64,000 nucleotides of DNA, taken from contig JAMPIT010000180.1 of assembly GCA_026261815.1 (NCBI GenBank), positions 124,001 to 188,000 of the forward strand, written 5' to 3'. The notes beneath the pieces were generated by a model. That model did not search any database, was not told the DNA's origin, and saw nothing but the letters and a program-made list of their open reading frames with translations. The position numbers and the translations under genes were made by a program. This document shows, one piece after another, positions 30,441-41,659 of this stretch. This stretch comes from Monarcha castaneiventris obscurior. Taxonomy: Eukaryota > Chordata > Aves > Passeriformes > Monarchidae. Position 1 is the stretch's first letter. Each line of letters opens with the position of its first letter.

Positions 30441-31794
30441 GAAATCAAGGAGAGATTGAACAGCCTCTCTCCCACCTCCCATCCTCATCCCCGCGCCTGC
30501 TCCCTTCCCCGGGCGGGCAGCGGGAATTGCGGGTGCCTCGGGAAGCTCCCGCTCTGCTCTGGGCTGGGATTAAAGGATTCCGATTTCCCTCGTGGGTTTT
30601 TCTCACTTAAAAAACCCCCCCTGGAATGGCTGCACTGGGAGGTGTTTACAGCAACCCAGCTGGGGCTGTCAGAGGATGGGAAGCGGCCGCAGCCGCTGGA
30701 TTTGGGAGCCCGGAGGTTCCCAAATTGAAATGTTACACAAGTGCCCAGGAGCTCGGAGGGGAAGGGAAAGAGGAGACGGATATTTGGGAAGGGGAGCGTC
30801 CCGTGGGTGGGATTGATGGATTTTATTGTGCTGGCAGCGTGGGGAGCATCCAGATCCTTGGGATGCTGGCAGCGGGAGAGGCTCCTGCTGCTGGGAATTC
30901 CCGCTGGGATTCGCTGCCTTGACAGCCCGAGCCTCTGTGTCTGCAGGGGAAATTCAGCCCCTGGATTCGGGAGCAGGGGTGGGATTGCTGACAGGAGCCC
31001 TAACGGGATCGGGGGTCACCATTCCTGCCTTTCCAAAGGGCTCATCCAGGGCCTTCCATCACCCCAGGAGCGGCCCCATCTGGTGCGCACGGAATTCCTG
31101 GAGCAGCGTCAGGGCTCGGTGTGGCCTCTGCCTTTGACCTGGGGTGCTGAAGGAAAATATCCCGCAGGGAAAAGAGATGAAATCCGGGCTGCTCCGAGGG
31201 CGGCTCACGGGATCCATCCCGGAGCAGCTGGAGCCACGGGGAGTCTCCTCGTTCTGTGCGCCTCGGGAGCAAAACTCCCTGCGGGATCCCACTTCAAGGA
31301 GCATCCCCGTGTGTTTATGGTGCCACACACACGGAGCAGCGCCGAGCCTCTTCCAGGCGCTGCCGAGGGCTGCAGCTGCCTTGGAAAAGCAATTCCTCGT
31401 CTCCCCATCTTTGTTCTGTGGAAAAGCACGAGCCCAGATAGGGAGTTCATCCCTCCAACCCTGAATGCCAGGGATTTGCTGCCCTTCCCACTGATCCCCG
31501 CTGTCTCTGGCTGCGCAGGGAGAGAGCAGCGAGGTGTTCCGCTGATTTTTGGCTCTCTGTGAATTTCCAGGCTTCCTGGCTGCCTTTTTTAGCCCCAAGG
31601 TTTGTGGGGTTTGTTTCTTCCCTGTTTTTCCCTTTTCCCAGCTCTCCGTCCATCCCAGGCGTTTGTCTGAGCTCACTCGGACGTCGCTCCCGTCGCTGCC
31701 TTTCCCATCACTCGGGAATGTGGCATTCGGGGTGATGGAAACGTCTCCTGCTCCTTATCCAGGGAGCATTGGATGAGTCCCCATCCCGGGAGAT
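30441..31794. other. GC-rich unique block with a 273-codon open frame
   Basis: Plus-strand frame 30741-31562 is open for 273 codons without a tandem repeat or CR1 to explain it. The opposite strand is also open for 205 codons (31059-31676). The peptide has no recognisable domain, signal or membrane segment. I treat it as chance in TA-poor sequence. Confidence 0.4.
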
Positions 31795-31866
31795 GAAGGA
31801 TCTCTGGGATATCCTTGGAGTTGCTGATTTTAGGGGTCTTTTCCAGCCTCAGGATTCTGTGGAATC
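31795..31866 (+). mobile_element. CR1 LINE fragment, diverged (type 2)
   Basis: GGATATCCTTGGAGTTGCTG, then GGGGTCTTTTCCAGCCTCAG and GATTCTGTGG, represent a degraded type 2 end on the plus strand. Confidence 0.65.
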
Positions 31867-32016
31867 TCAGCTCTGCTTTGCTCACACAGGTGCAGCAGGT
31901 GAGCTCCTCCACTAAAGAATTCCCAGGAGCTTTCTCCCTAAAATATTTCCCATGTGGAGCGGCGGGAAGCTTGGGAAGAATGTTCTGAGTTGGACCCACA
32001 AGGAAGTCTGCAAGGA
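31867..32016. other. Short unique stretch, nothing seen
   Basis: No feature was recognised between two CR1 pieces. Confidence 0.4.
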
Positions 32017-32044
32017 ATTCCATAATTCCATGGAATTATGGAAT
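32017..32044. repeat. Perfect 28-bp palindrome
   Basis: The 14-bp arm ATTCCATAATTCCA (32017-32030) is followed at once by its exact reverse complement, with no spacer. The right arm overlaps the tail of the adjacent minus-strand CR1. Confidence 0.95.
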
Positions 32045-32255
32045 GGTTTGGGGAGAAAGGGACCTTAGAGAGCATCTCATTCCAACCCTTGCCATGAGGA
32101 GAATCCATGAAAAGGATCATCAGTCGAGCTCCTGATCCTGCCCAGGACACCCCAAAATCCCACCCTGTCCCTGGGAGCATTGTCCAAATGCTCCTGGAGC
32201 TCTGGCAGCCTTGGGAATTTGCCCATTCCCGGGGAGCCGTTCCAGCTCCCACCAG
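32031..32255 (-). mobile_element. CR1 LINE, 3' fragment (older subfamily)
   Basis: The tail (GGAATTATGGAATGGTTTGG) and pre-tail are followed by GAGCATCTCATTCCAACCCT. Further right, GGAGCATTGTCCAAATGCTC, CTGGAGCTCTGGCAGCCTTG and CCATTCCCGGGGAGC continue the body on the minus strand. The middle, around 32105-32150, is poorly matched. Confidence 0.75.
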
Positions 32256-32871
32256 ATTTCCTTCCCAAAGAGTCCAGGAGAGCTTTGCAGAGCCTTTATC
32301 TCCAAGCCTCCAGTCCTAGGGAGTCACTTTAGAGAAGCTTGGAGGTGGTTGGAGGTTGGAGAGGTTTTTGGGATGCAGCGGGACACGGCGGGAAGCACAA
32401 GGTGGAGCAGAGGGCTGGAATCTCCTAAAATTCCGCCCCGGTTTTGCGCTCAGCTGTTGATTTCTAACAGAGCTGGGCCAGAGGAGGTCCCTGAGCCCGG
32501 GGAGTTGTGGGGTGTGAGCTCAGCTCGTGCTTCCCGCAGGGCTCCGGAGCTGCTCTCACGTGAAGCCGCTGTGGGAATGCAGAGATAAGAGGGCAGCGTG
32601 CAGCCTCTCCATCAGATTGCAATCAGCTTTTACTCCTCCTCCTGCTTCTCGCTTCTGAAGTTGGGAACAAACCCAGCTTTGTACAAATGATGTTCCTAAA
32701 GGAGACTTCGCTTCCCACTTTTCTATTTATAGAGGGCCCTTTCCTCGTGCATATGGAGAGCAGCTTGATTTTCCCATCCTCAGCAGCTCCTGTTTGATCT
32801 CTTGTGCATCTTCCAGGAACGGGGATCAATAATTGATCCATTCAGGACTGAACTGAAAGTTTAAAATAGTT
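32256..32871. other. Unique sequence, AT-rich 32610-32870
   Basis: No repeat was seen. The right half is AT-rich and repeat-free. No exon was recognised. Confidence 0.35.
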
Positions 32872-32998
32872 CAAAGCTGGGTGGGATGGGGTTGGAGCCC
32901 CCTGGGACAGTGGGAGGTGTCCCTGCCCATAGCAGGGGTGGCACTGGATGGGCTTTGACGTCCCTTCCACCCATCCCATTGTGGGATTCCCTGATTTC
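32872..32998 (+). mobile_element. CR1 LINE, 3' fragment (type 1)
   Basis: GCCCCCTGGGACAGTGGGAG, B, GCAGGGGTGGCACTGGATGG, and the tail region CCATCCCATTGTGGGATTCC are present. Only about 125 bp remains. Confidence 0.9.
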
Positions 32999-33032
32999 TG
33001 CAGCCACATCCCAAAGATGCTCAGCCAATGCC

Positions 33033-33250
33033 TCTCCTCCTTCTCCTTCTCCTTCTCCTTCTCCTTCTCCTTCTCCTTCTCCTTCTCCTTCTCCTTCTCC
33101 TTCTCCTTCTCCTTCTCCTTCTCCTTCTCCTTCTCCTTCTTCTCCTTCTCCTTCTCCTTCTCCTTCTCCTTCTCCTTCTCCTTCTCCTTCTCCTTCTCCT
33201 TCTCCTTCTCCTTCTCCTTCTCCTTCTCCTTCTCCTTCTCCTTCTTTCTC
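33033..33250. repeat. (CTCCTT)n hexamer microsatellite, about 36 copies
   Basis: About 218 bp of pure pyrimidine on the plus strand, with unit TTCTCC and one phase slip near 33137-33143 (TTCTTCTCC). It starts 35 bp after a CR1 tail. Open frames in all three plus-strand phases (poly-Leu, Ser-Pro, Phe-Ser) derive from the hexamer. Confidence 0.96.
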
Positions 33251-34569
33251 CTCATTCTCCTGCCTCCACCTCCACCTTCAGCGCTGCCTTTCTCTCCCAC
33301 TGGCACAGTCCAGTTCTAGGTTCTTCCCCTCCTCCACATGCCCTGGCCCAGCCTCAGGAATAACTTGGTCCTTCTTCAGCCACTCCTCATTTTCCTGATG
33401 TTCTGCTGCTAATCCTGCTCAGTCCAGTTAAATTGGGTTGAATCAATATTAGATAGAAAGTCAAGAGCTGATCAAGGGACCGACCTGAGTGTCTGGGAGC
33501 TCCCTCACATCGCTGAACTTCCTGCAGATTCCTGATGGGGTGAGGAGCGTCATTACTCCTCAAAAAGCCATCCTACCTGAACTAAAGAACCTGAGGAATT
33601 GGGACCATCCCATTTACATTCCCACTTTTCTCCATGAACCAAATCCAGCACTGCTGCAGCTCCCACTTGGTGTTTCAGCTCTCAGCAGTTTCTAACAGGT
33701 TTGGACCGTGTCCCAAGCCTGGCTTAGAAGAACTGCAGGACACCTCAAGTGGCATTTGTTACCCTGTGAGTTGTGCAGCTCCATTTCCACGTTGTCCTTC
33801 TGAGACAAAACGAGGAGCGTGCCAAGATCTTCCATCGGCCCCAGATCCTTTCCACACTCCCTTGGCTGCATCTCAGCCTCTTCTCCTGCTGCCTTCCAGG
33901 AGTGACCCAGTTTGGAAGCAACTGAAGCACCCAAAGAGGTTCTCGGGGTGAGAGAGAGGGAAGGGATTGTGCTGTCCTGGATCCCATTTTTGTGCTGGGA
34001 ATTCCATGGAGCCAGGATTCCGTGAGATGACAGCTGCGACACGGCCGTCACAAGCTCTGAAGTCTCTCCAAAACCTCCTTTCCCTGCTGTCTGCTCAGCG
34101 CCCTCGGCCCGCTCCCGAGCCGGGGAAATTTGGGCTGTGTTGGGATCAAAGCTCTGCTCGTGTTCCCTGTGAGTTTCAGCACTTGCGGTCGCCGGGTGCC
34201 CAGGCCAAGCTCGAGCTGTTCCCTTTCAACACCCGCAGCTCCTGCTCCTTCCAGGGGTGATTAGGCACGGAGCTCGAGCGGAGCCGGGATTGAGGAACTC
34301 GTTTGAAGGCCTGGGACAGGGTTTTACATAATCATCAGGAGTTGCTTTAATTAGGCCCAGCAAAATGTTTCAATTTTAGAAACGTTCCACTTTTTACTGC
34401 CCTGCTCAGAGTCACAACTGAGTCGTGAAGGAACCGTGAAGACTGAAGGAATTCCAGAGGAGAACGAGGTCACAGGGAGTGGCTTCAGAAGGACACATTT
34501 CCACCTCTGGAAGATCCCCAAATCTCCACACACAGCGGCTCCTCGGCCAAGCACAGCTCCCATCTCTGA
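33251..34569. other. Unique sequence, nothing definite
   Basis: The region 33300-33700 reads like degraded ancient repeat but I could not assign a family. About 34040-34400 is repeat-free and AT-richer at its right end (AATCATCAGGAGTTGCTTTA). No exon was recognised. Confidence 0.35.
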
Positions 34570-34826
34570 GAATCCCAGATGGTTTGGGTTGGAGGGACCT
34601 AAAATCCCATCCCATCCCACCCCATCCATGGGCAGGGACACCTCCCACTATTCCAGGCTGCTCCAAGCCCCAGTGTCCAGCCTGGCCTTGGGCACTGCCA
34701 GGGATCCAGGGGCAGCCACAGCTGCTCTGGCAATTCCAGCCCAGCCCCTCCCCACCCTCCCATCCAGGAATTCCTTCCCAGTATCCCATCCATCCCTGCC
34801 CTCTGGAAGTGGGAAGCCATTTTTTA
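34570..34826 (-). mobile_element. CR1 LINE, 3' fragment (type 1)
   Basis: Left edge CAGATGGTTTGGGTTGGAGG, then B, C, a variant D (CATCCAGGAATTCCTTCCCA) and the outer half of E (GTGGGAAGCCATT). It is 5'-truncated inside E. Confidence 0.93.
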
Positions 34827-35540
34827 CCTCCCGATGTTTTAATTATTTTGAAGGGTTAAAGACTCTTGCTATGAATTGGCCTTCACAATTCTCATACAGA
34901 TTTTCAGCGTTTTAGCCTAAAATGCTAATATTTAGATGCAAATTCTTCACACACGGAGGTCTGGAAGGGACTCATGAAGATCATGGAATCCAAGTCTTAT
35001 GGAACTGGGTCTGATGGTCACATCCATTCCAGGGAATCATCAGTGCAATCAGGGAATGATCCACGTGAACGTTCTGTGCAGCTGCAGAGAGGAACATTTA
35101 ATTAATTCCGAGGCAATTACCCTGATGAGCTGGTCCAGCTCCGAACAGGGACATTTTCCCAGTTGCTGTGTGGAGGCCAGATGGGAACACAGGCTGTTAT
35201 TAGGGCTTGGCTTGCCTCTCCTGAGGTTCCTGGCAGGTAATCAGTGTATTTTTCCCATTTGGAGGTTTGGATTTCGGCATTCTGGGAATTAGGCCCACAG
35301 GGATGTCCAGGAGATGTTTCAGTGTGAATGGAAGGTTTATTTTCTTTTTATATTCCCGCTAGGAAATATTCCTTGCCCTTGCCAAATACCAGGATGCAAA
35401 TAGAAATCTCTGGGCTCCGTTTGGCAGCAGACGGAAAACTAAACCAGGCAGGAAGTTTTCCAGAACTTAGTGTGGACTCTTGGGATTTAGTAAAACCTGG
35501 TGTGGGTCACCTCATTGCTGCCCTCCAGCACTGCTTTTCA
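34827..35540. other. AT-richer unique sequence
   Basis: Repeat-free and AT-rich in parts (34830-34960, 35090-35130, 35230-35350), with TTTAATTAATTCCGAGGC and CTAATATTTAGATGC. No exon was recognised. Confidence 0.35.
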
Positions 35541-35705
35541 TGGGATCATGACGGCTGGAAAAGGCCTCCAGGATCACACAGAATCATGGAATTCACTCGG
35601 CTGGAAAAGACCTCTGGGATCTTTGAGTCCAACCCGTGACCTAACACCACCTTGTCACCCAGACCATGGCACCAAGTGCCACATCAAGGCCAACCTTTGA
35701 GGTCA
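35541..35705 (-). mobile_element. CR1 LINE, 3' fragment with doubled tail (type 2)
   Basis: Two pre-tails lie in tandem: GGCTGGAAAAGGCCTCCAGG near 35552 and GGCTGGAAAAGACCTCTGGG near 35600, with AGAATCATGGAATTC between. The body continues with GAGTCCAACCCGTGACCTAA and CCAAGTGCCACATCAAGGCC. Confidence 0.82.
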
Positions 35706-35817
35706 CCTTTTGGTCACCTGCTGTGCCCAAGCCCAGGACTGAGGTTGTTGACCACAGTGACCTGCACTGGTTCAGTCCCTGGGTCCGAGGCTTTGTGCCA
35801 CCAAAACCAGAAGTGAC

Positions 35818-35844
35818 CAGTTCCAAATGATCCATTTGGAACTG
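35818..35844. repeat. 12-bp inverted repeat with 3-bp centre
   Basis: CAGTTCCAAATG, then ATC, then CATTTGGAACTG. The arms are perfect complements. There is no U-tract, so this is not a bacterial-type terminator, and no gene end lies nearby. Confidence 0.95.
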
Positions 35845-35929
35845 TCCTAACACCCCTCATCCTGTGTGTGCTCTGTGGTTCATGAATTAAGTTTGGGGAT
35901 TTTTCTGCTCTTGCTGAGGGGTTTTTCAC

Positions 35930-36487
35930 GTGGACTTAATGAGGAGTTGCTCATAGATTAGTGAGGAGTTGCCCGTTGACCTCATGAGAAGTTGTTCATG
36001 GACCTCATGAGGAGTTGCTCATAGATTAGTGAGGAGTTGCCCATTGACCTCATGAGAAGTTGTTCATGGACCTCATGAGGAGTTGCCCCTGGACCTGATG
36101 AAGACTTGCCCATGGATCTCATGAGGAGCTGTCCATGGACCTGATGAGGAGTTGCCCCTGGGCCTCATGAGGACTTGCTTATGGACCTCATGAGGAGTTG
36201 CTTACATGGAATGAGGAGTTGCCCGTGGATATCATGAGGAGATGCCCATGGATGTCATGAGGAGTTGCTCACATGGAATGAGGAGTTGCTCACATGGAAT
36301 GAGGAGTTGCCCGTGGATCTCATGAGGAGTTGCTCACATGGAATGAGGAGTTGCTCACATGGAATGAGGAGTTGCCCATGGATCTCATGAGGAGTTGCCC
36401 GTGGATCTCATGAGGAGTTGCTCACATGGAATGAGGAGTTGCTCACATGGAATGAGGAGTTGCCCATGGATCTCATGAGGAGTTTGG
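35930..36487. repeat. Minisatellite, 21-24 bp unit with higher-order structure
   Basis: The base unit is GAGGAGTTGC plus a variable half (TCACATGGAAT, CCATGGATCTCAT, TCATAGATTAGT and others). At the left, a three-unit block of 68 bp repeats (starts 35943 and 36011). At the right, a different three-unit block of 65 bp repeats (starts 36261 and 36326, then 36414 after one extra 23-bp unit). Confidence 0.95.
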
Positions 36488-38104
36488 CTCTGTGGCATTG
36501 CCTCCGTGAAGGCAGGACCTGCTGGTGGAGCAAATCCCCCTGGGCTGCTGTAGATGGGGAAGCTGGAGGAGGTTCAGCTCCATCGGCAGCCAGAGGAGTG
36601 TGGAGGGCGTGGATGTGAGGGCAGGAATGATCCACCTGTGGTGGTCAGCAGGAGCTGGAGGCACCGTCTGGTGCATGGAGAAGGGGTGGAGGACTTGGAT
36701 CTGGTTCATGGCGTGGTCAGGAAGGCCCAAACAGCTGAGATCCAAACTTCTTTTCGTGGGAGTGGGACTGGAGCTGTGGGGCGGAGGGATCGAATTAGGA
36801 ATGGCTGTTTTAAACCAAACCAAATCCCACCAAAAGAAAGATGGAGAGAGTGGTCAAGCTGTGATATTCCAAATATTTGAAGGCAGAAATCAATATATTG
36901 AAATTCCGTGGTGGTAGATCCGCAGTTTCCTCTCATTAGAGGAGAAACTTTTAAGAGACATTGCTTGGTTTTCCTTGTTTTGAGGTTTTTTAGCTCTGCC
37001 TTTGACTTCCACCCAAATTCCTGTTTTCCTTTGACCAAATCCATTTCCTAAGAGGCTGCCCTGGCTTTTCTAACTGGTGCACAAGTGGCATTGTGGCACC
37101 GAAGGCTCTGATCCCTTGGAACTGTTGATGCTGGTCAGTTTCATTTGTGTTTTCCTAATTTACCACCTGGATATTTGCTGGGACCTGTCAGGATTTGGGC
37201 TGGGACACAAATGGGGGCTGGAAATAGCAAAACCTCGGAACTATAGAAGGTGAAGGTCTCTCACATCAGGTTCAGAGATTTATTCTGTGTCTGATATCAA
37301 AGTTGGTGATGATGTCATCAGAGAAATTCCATCTTAGTTTGCCTCCCTGAGATCCTAGAAATCACGGTAAAATGGAAATCCGTTAATTTTTAGGGAATTG
37401 GCTCCCGGTTCCTGGGGACCCGTGGTGGCTCAGGTGTCCCCTTTGCTGGGCTCACAGGGAGGGACCTGCTGTGCTCTCATCCCTCATCCCAACCTGTGCT
37501 CATTTCCAGGGAAAGGTTTGGACTTCAGTGGGATTATTGGGAAGATGAAGGAAGCCCTTGCAGAGGTGAAGTCGCTCCTCACAGCCCTGTGCTTTCTGGA
37601 GGATTTTGGTGCTGTCCCTAAAGGTTTTATTTATTGGCTGCGAGGCTGAAGCAGCCCCGGGAGCAGGGAATGGGGATAATTACCAGGAAATTATTCCGTG
37701 GCCTTCGGCAGGGCTGCTCTCCCTTTTTGGCTGCTGGTGCTGCAGTCTGGGAAGGAGAGCTCATTCCTGACCGTTCCTGAAGGAGGGGAGGTGCAGGGTC
37801 AGCGTCTCCCATGTGGAGATCCGGGTGCTCCCTGTGCCGGAGCGTTGGAGCGTGGAGCTGCCTGGGATGGGCGGGGATCAGAGACCCTTGGGACCTCCTG
37901 GATGTTGGGGTTTTCCTGTAGGAAACCAGGATCAATAATGAACACGGGGCAGTGAGGGGTTGGTGCTCCCCTGAGACAACTGTGAAGTACCTGATCCCAA
38001 AAATGCTGTTTGATGGATTTTGCAGCTCCTGGAATGTGGAATATCCATGGTTTGGGCATGGCAGAGTCTGTCAGCTGCAGACTTCCTATGATTTGCACAG
38101 TCCA
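36488..38104. other. Unique sequence, nothing seen
   Basis: No tandem repeat or CR1 landmark was recognised. About 36890-37400 is AT-rich and repeat-free. No exon was seen. Confidence 0.4.
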
Positions 38105-38270
38105 GGGAATCACAGAGGGGTTTGGGTGGGAAGGGACGTCAAGGATCATCCCATCCCAGCCCTGCCATGGGCAGGGACACCTCCCACTGTCCCAGGTGGA
38201 TCCAAGCCCCAATGTCCAGCCTGGCCTTGGACACTCCCAGGGATCCAGGGGCAGCCACAGCTCTGCCAGG
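38105..38270 (-). mobile_element. CR1 LINE, 3' fragment (type 1)
   Basis: Left edge GGGAATCACAGAGGGGTTTG, pre-tail GGGTGGGAAGGGACGTCAAG, then B and C. It is cut just beyond C, at CAGCCACAGCTCTGCC. Confidence 0.92.
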
Positions 38271-40135
38271 ATCCTTTGGAGTACACAGAGTGTCTGGATA
38301 GGATGGAGTTAATAAATCTTCGATGTGAAATCAGTTCCAATGGATTTAGGGTGTCCTAAAGGAATGGATTTTCTTGTGGCTAAGATCCATATGGGAACAG
38401 AGGGAGCTTGCTTTTCTCTCTGGCCCTTGTTGGGAGCGGCATCTTTGAAATAAGACTTTTACTTCATCTTTTGGCCTTTCCTCCTGAGCTGCTGCACCTT
38501 TCAGGATGTGGAATGGAACAGTTCAGGCAAAAGATTCCAAGTGAGCCACGTCCTGAGCAATCCCTCTGGAATATTCTCCTGGCAGGTGCTGGTTTGATTT
38601 CACCTGCAGAGCTTCACTCCAGGCTGCAGAACATTCCCCTTTGAGCACTGGGGTGTATGCAGGGGTTGTCCTCATCTCGCTGGAGCTGGCTTTGTTGGAC
38701 AAAGATGGGACACTTGGAATCTTTATCAGTGCTGGAAGCAGGATTTGTGAGGCTTGAGGGGTTTAATTCATTTATCAAAAAAGGGGGGTTTTGATTTGTT
38801 GTCAGAGAACACTGATGGTAGCCACTGTTTAAAATAAGGAGCCAGGAATTGAGGAGATGAAGGTCAAAGCTGGGGCGAGGCTTTGGAGTGGAGTAAAGAC
38901 CTCCAGGGATGATCCATCAGGGTTTGTGGTGGCCGTTGCATCATCCCTGGAAAACCTTCACAATCCCAGTGAGTCATTTTTTTCTGAAAGCTCAACGTTC
39001 CAACCACAGCCCCTGACCTCGAGGTGGGCATTAATCAGTGGCCAACTCCTCATCTGCGTTGTTTGGGGTTTGGGGCTACCTGAGCGCCGTGATCCTAAAA
39101 CCTCATCCCTGTAGGAACAGGAGCTTCAAACTCCTTGTTTTTCTTCTTGTGGCGAAGACCAGATTTCAAAAGCCAAGAGGAGTTTAAAGGGAAGGGAAGC
39201 TGAGCTCCAGCTGGGGCAGCCAAGGATCCGGGAGCTGTGATTTGGGCTCTGATAACGCTCCCTGTGTGGCCCTGGGTGAGCTGTAAATCCAGGGGTGCCT
39301 CCCTGTGCCAAGCTGTCCAGGAGCTCCACACTCCCGCTGGAACGAGGCGTTTTTAACAGGCCGTTAATGTAAATAGGGAATAATTACCGGCTTTTAATGG
39401 ATATTTTGTTAATGACAAAGGGTGGCTGCGTTTAGGGGAGATGCCCATTTTCCAGACCTCCTTCATTTCACTCCTGGGAGATGTTTTGACTCTTCCAAAG
39501 AGGATTTTTCTTGACTCGCGGCCACCGCTGCGGTGCTCGGTGCCGCCAAGTTCAATGTTCTCCTGGATGGAATAAAATGTGTTTATGGATTTTGATGAAA
39601 CTTGGAAATTCTTGGAGTGCCGAACTTGCTGCGTTACGGGAAAAGGAATTAGGCTCTGACTCACGAAGGAGCCTGACCTTGGGGGAGAGGGTGGCCTTGG
39701 ACACCAGGGCTTGGCTGAGTCAGAAAGGGATTTTTGGTTGTCTCGGGCACAGATTTATTTTGGGAACGATCCCACGGCTGGTATCAGCCAGTGCCATGAA
39801 GGACGAGACGTGGCCTTGGTGCCCTGCTCGGAATTTTCCCTCTTTGTTCCTCTCTGTATTTACATTTTTTCCTCACCAAACCCTTTCCAGGGTTAAGGGT
39901 TCTCTGTTCTCACTCCAGACCGAGGCGTTTGGGCAGCTTGAAAAGCACAAGATTTTTTTTCAGGAAAAACTCACTTTAAATGAGGAGATTTCAGTGTTCA
40001 CAAAATGAGAGTGTTCAGACCAAGCCCGGACAGGGCCCAGCAGGGTCAGTTCTGTGCTCTGGGCTTACTCCAGGTACAGAAACAACTCAAGGTGTAGCAA
40101 TGATGATTTTCTCATCTCTAAGCCTTGAAAATCTG
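38271..40135. other. Unique sequence, AT-rich patches
   Basis: Repeat-free. AT-rich homeobox-like words occur at 39356-39420 (GGCCGTTAATGTAAATAGGG, GGCTTTTAATGGATATTTTG). No exon, RNA gene or tandem repeat was recognised. Confidence 0.35.
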
Positions 40136-40139
40136 GCAT

Positions 40140-40915
40140 TTCATGGAATCCTGGAATGGTTTGGGTTGGGAGGGACCTTCAAGCCCATCCAGTGCCACCC
40201 CATCCATGTTCAGGGACACCTCCCACTATCCCAGGCTGCTCCAAGCCCCAATGTCCAACCTGGCCTTGGATAATTCCAGGGATCCAGGGGCAGCCACGGC
40301 TGCTCTGGGAATTCCAGCCCAGCCCCTCCCCACCCTCCCAGCCAGCAATTCCTTCCCAAGATCCCAGCCCAAGCTCCCCTTTCCCAGTGGGAAGCCATTC
40401 CCTGGCTCCTGTCCCTCCAGCCCTTGTCCCCAGTCCCTCTCCAGCTCTCCTGGAGCCCCTTTAGGCCCTGCCAGGGGCTCGCAGCTCTCCCTGGAGCCTT
40501 CCCTTCTCCAGGGGAACATTCCCAGCTCTCCCAGCCTGGCTCCAGAGCAGAGGGGCTCCAGCCCTGGAGCAGCTCCAGGGCCTCCTCTGGGCTCTCTCCA
40601 GCAGCTCCACGTCCTGCTGCTGTTGGCCCCGGGGCTGGGGCAGCTCTGCAGGTGGGGTCTCACCTGAGGGGGCCCAGGGACAGAATTCCCACCTTTCCTG
40701 CTGCCCACGCTGGGATCAGCCCAGGGCTGGGGGCTTCTGGGCTGGGTAATTCCAGCCTCATCCATGACATCCCAAATCCTTCTCCTGGAGCTGCTCTCCA
40801 TCCCTTCCTTTCTCCTCCCAGCCTGGATTTGTTGCCCTGACCCAGGTGCAGGACCTTGCACTTGGCCTTGTCCCTCATGACCAGCCCAGTCCTGCCAAGT
40901 GTGGCAGTTCTGGGT
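40140..40915 (-). mobile_element. CR1 LINE, 3' fragment, about 775 bp (type 1)
   Basis: The full landmark series I to A is present on the minus strand, with the tail at the left edge (TCATGGAATCCTGGAATGGT). It matches the copies at 20090, 51475 and 55135 closely over the shared interval, which suggests recent activity of one subfamily. The upstream end (TGCAAGGTCCTGCACCTGGG side) lacks reverse-transcriptase-length sequence. Confidence 0.96.
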
Positions 40916-41659
40916 TTAATTTCCCTTTTGTTGATGCCTTCAGTTGTACAAATTCCTTAATCCCATGTTTTTGTCAGCGTTCTGCCCTCTTTGCTTCCAC
41001 TCTTGAGGAATTTTCCTTGCCTGTCTGCTCTCTGTCTTCTCTGCTTTGTTGCTGCTTCCTCTTTTATTAATGTTTGTTCCCTTCGTTCCCTAAAGGATTG
41101 CAGATACAATCAGTGGAAAATAATTGCCAGGATATTCTTCAGTCTCCTGCTCTCTCCAAATGTTCAGGTACTTTGCACTGGTCACTAATTCCCTCTCCTG
41201 GAGAATAACCTGGACCTAATTCCCAGTCCCCCTTTGGCTTTCTTTGGCCTCCTGGGGTTGATTTTGTGGCACTAAACTGCAAATCTGCATTCTCTGGCTC
41301 AGGACTCACAGCTCACTAACCTTCGCCGTGGTTATAAATCAGCTTCCCAGTGGAAAAACTCCCAGTTTTCCAGTCTGGGCATCTGCTGGGCTGTGAAACA
41401 AGAGAGGATTTTCACCAAACTTCTGGAATCTGGATGTCAGAACCGAGTCCAGTCCTTTAGGAGGAGTCCCACCAACGTTTCCGTGGTTGTACACCTGACC
41501 TGTGCAACCTGCTGACCCAAAATGTGCTTTGCTGGCCCACCTGCCACTGGGCTGCAATCCAAGGGGATGTGATTTCCATGGCTGTCATTCCATGACCTCC
41601 CTCAGCTGTTCACAAAATTGAGATTTTTTTCAAGTTCTTCAGGGGGGAAAAAAAAAAAT
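40916..41659. other. Unique sequence, A-run at right edge
   Basis: No repeat was seen except an 11- to 12-base A run at about 41648-41659 next to the following CR1 tail. No exon was recognised. Confidence 0.4.

Noticed and set aside
32842..33398. KEKEK and SPSPS repeat proteins
   Set aside because: They are frames of a perfect hexamer microsatellite.
35818..35844. Rho-independent terminator
   Set aside because: There is no T tract and no gene upstream, and the sequence is eukaryotic.
35930..36487. CRISPR-like array of repeats and spacers
   Set aside because: Units are contiguous 21-24 bp tandem repeats without unique spacers, and the genome context is avian.
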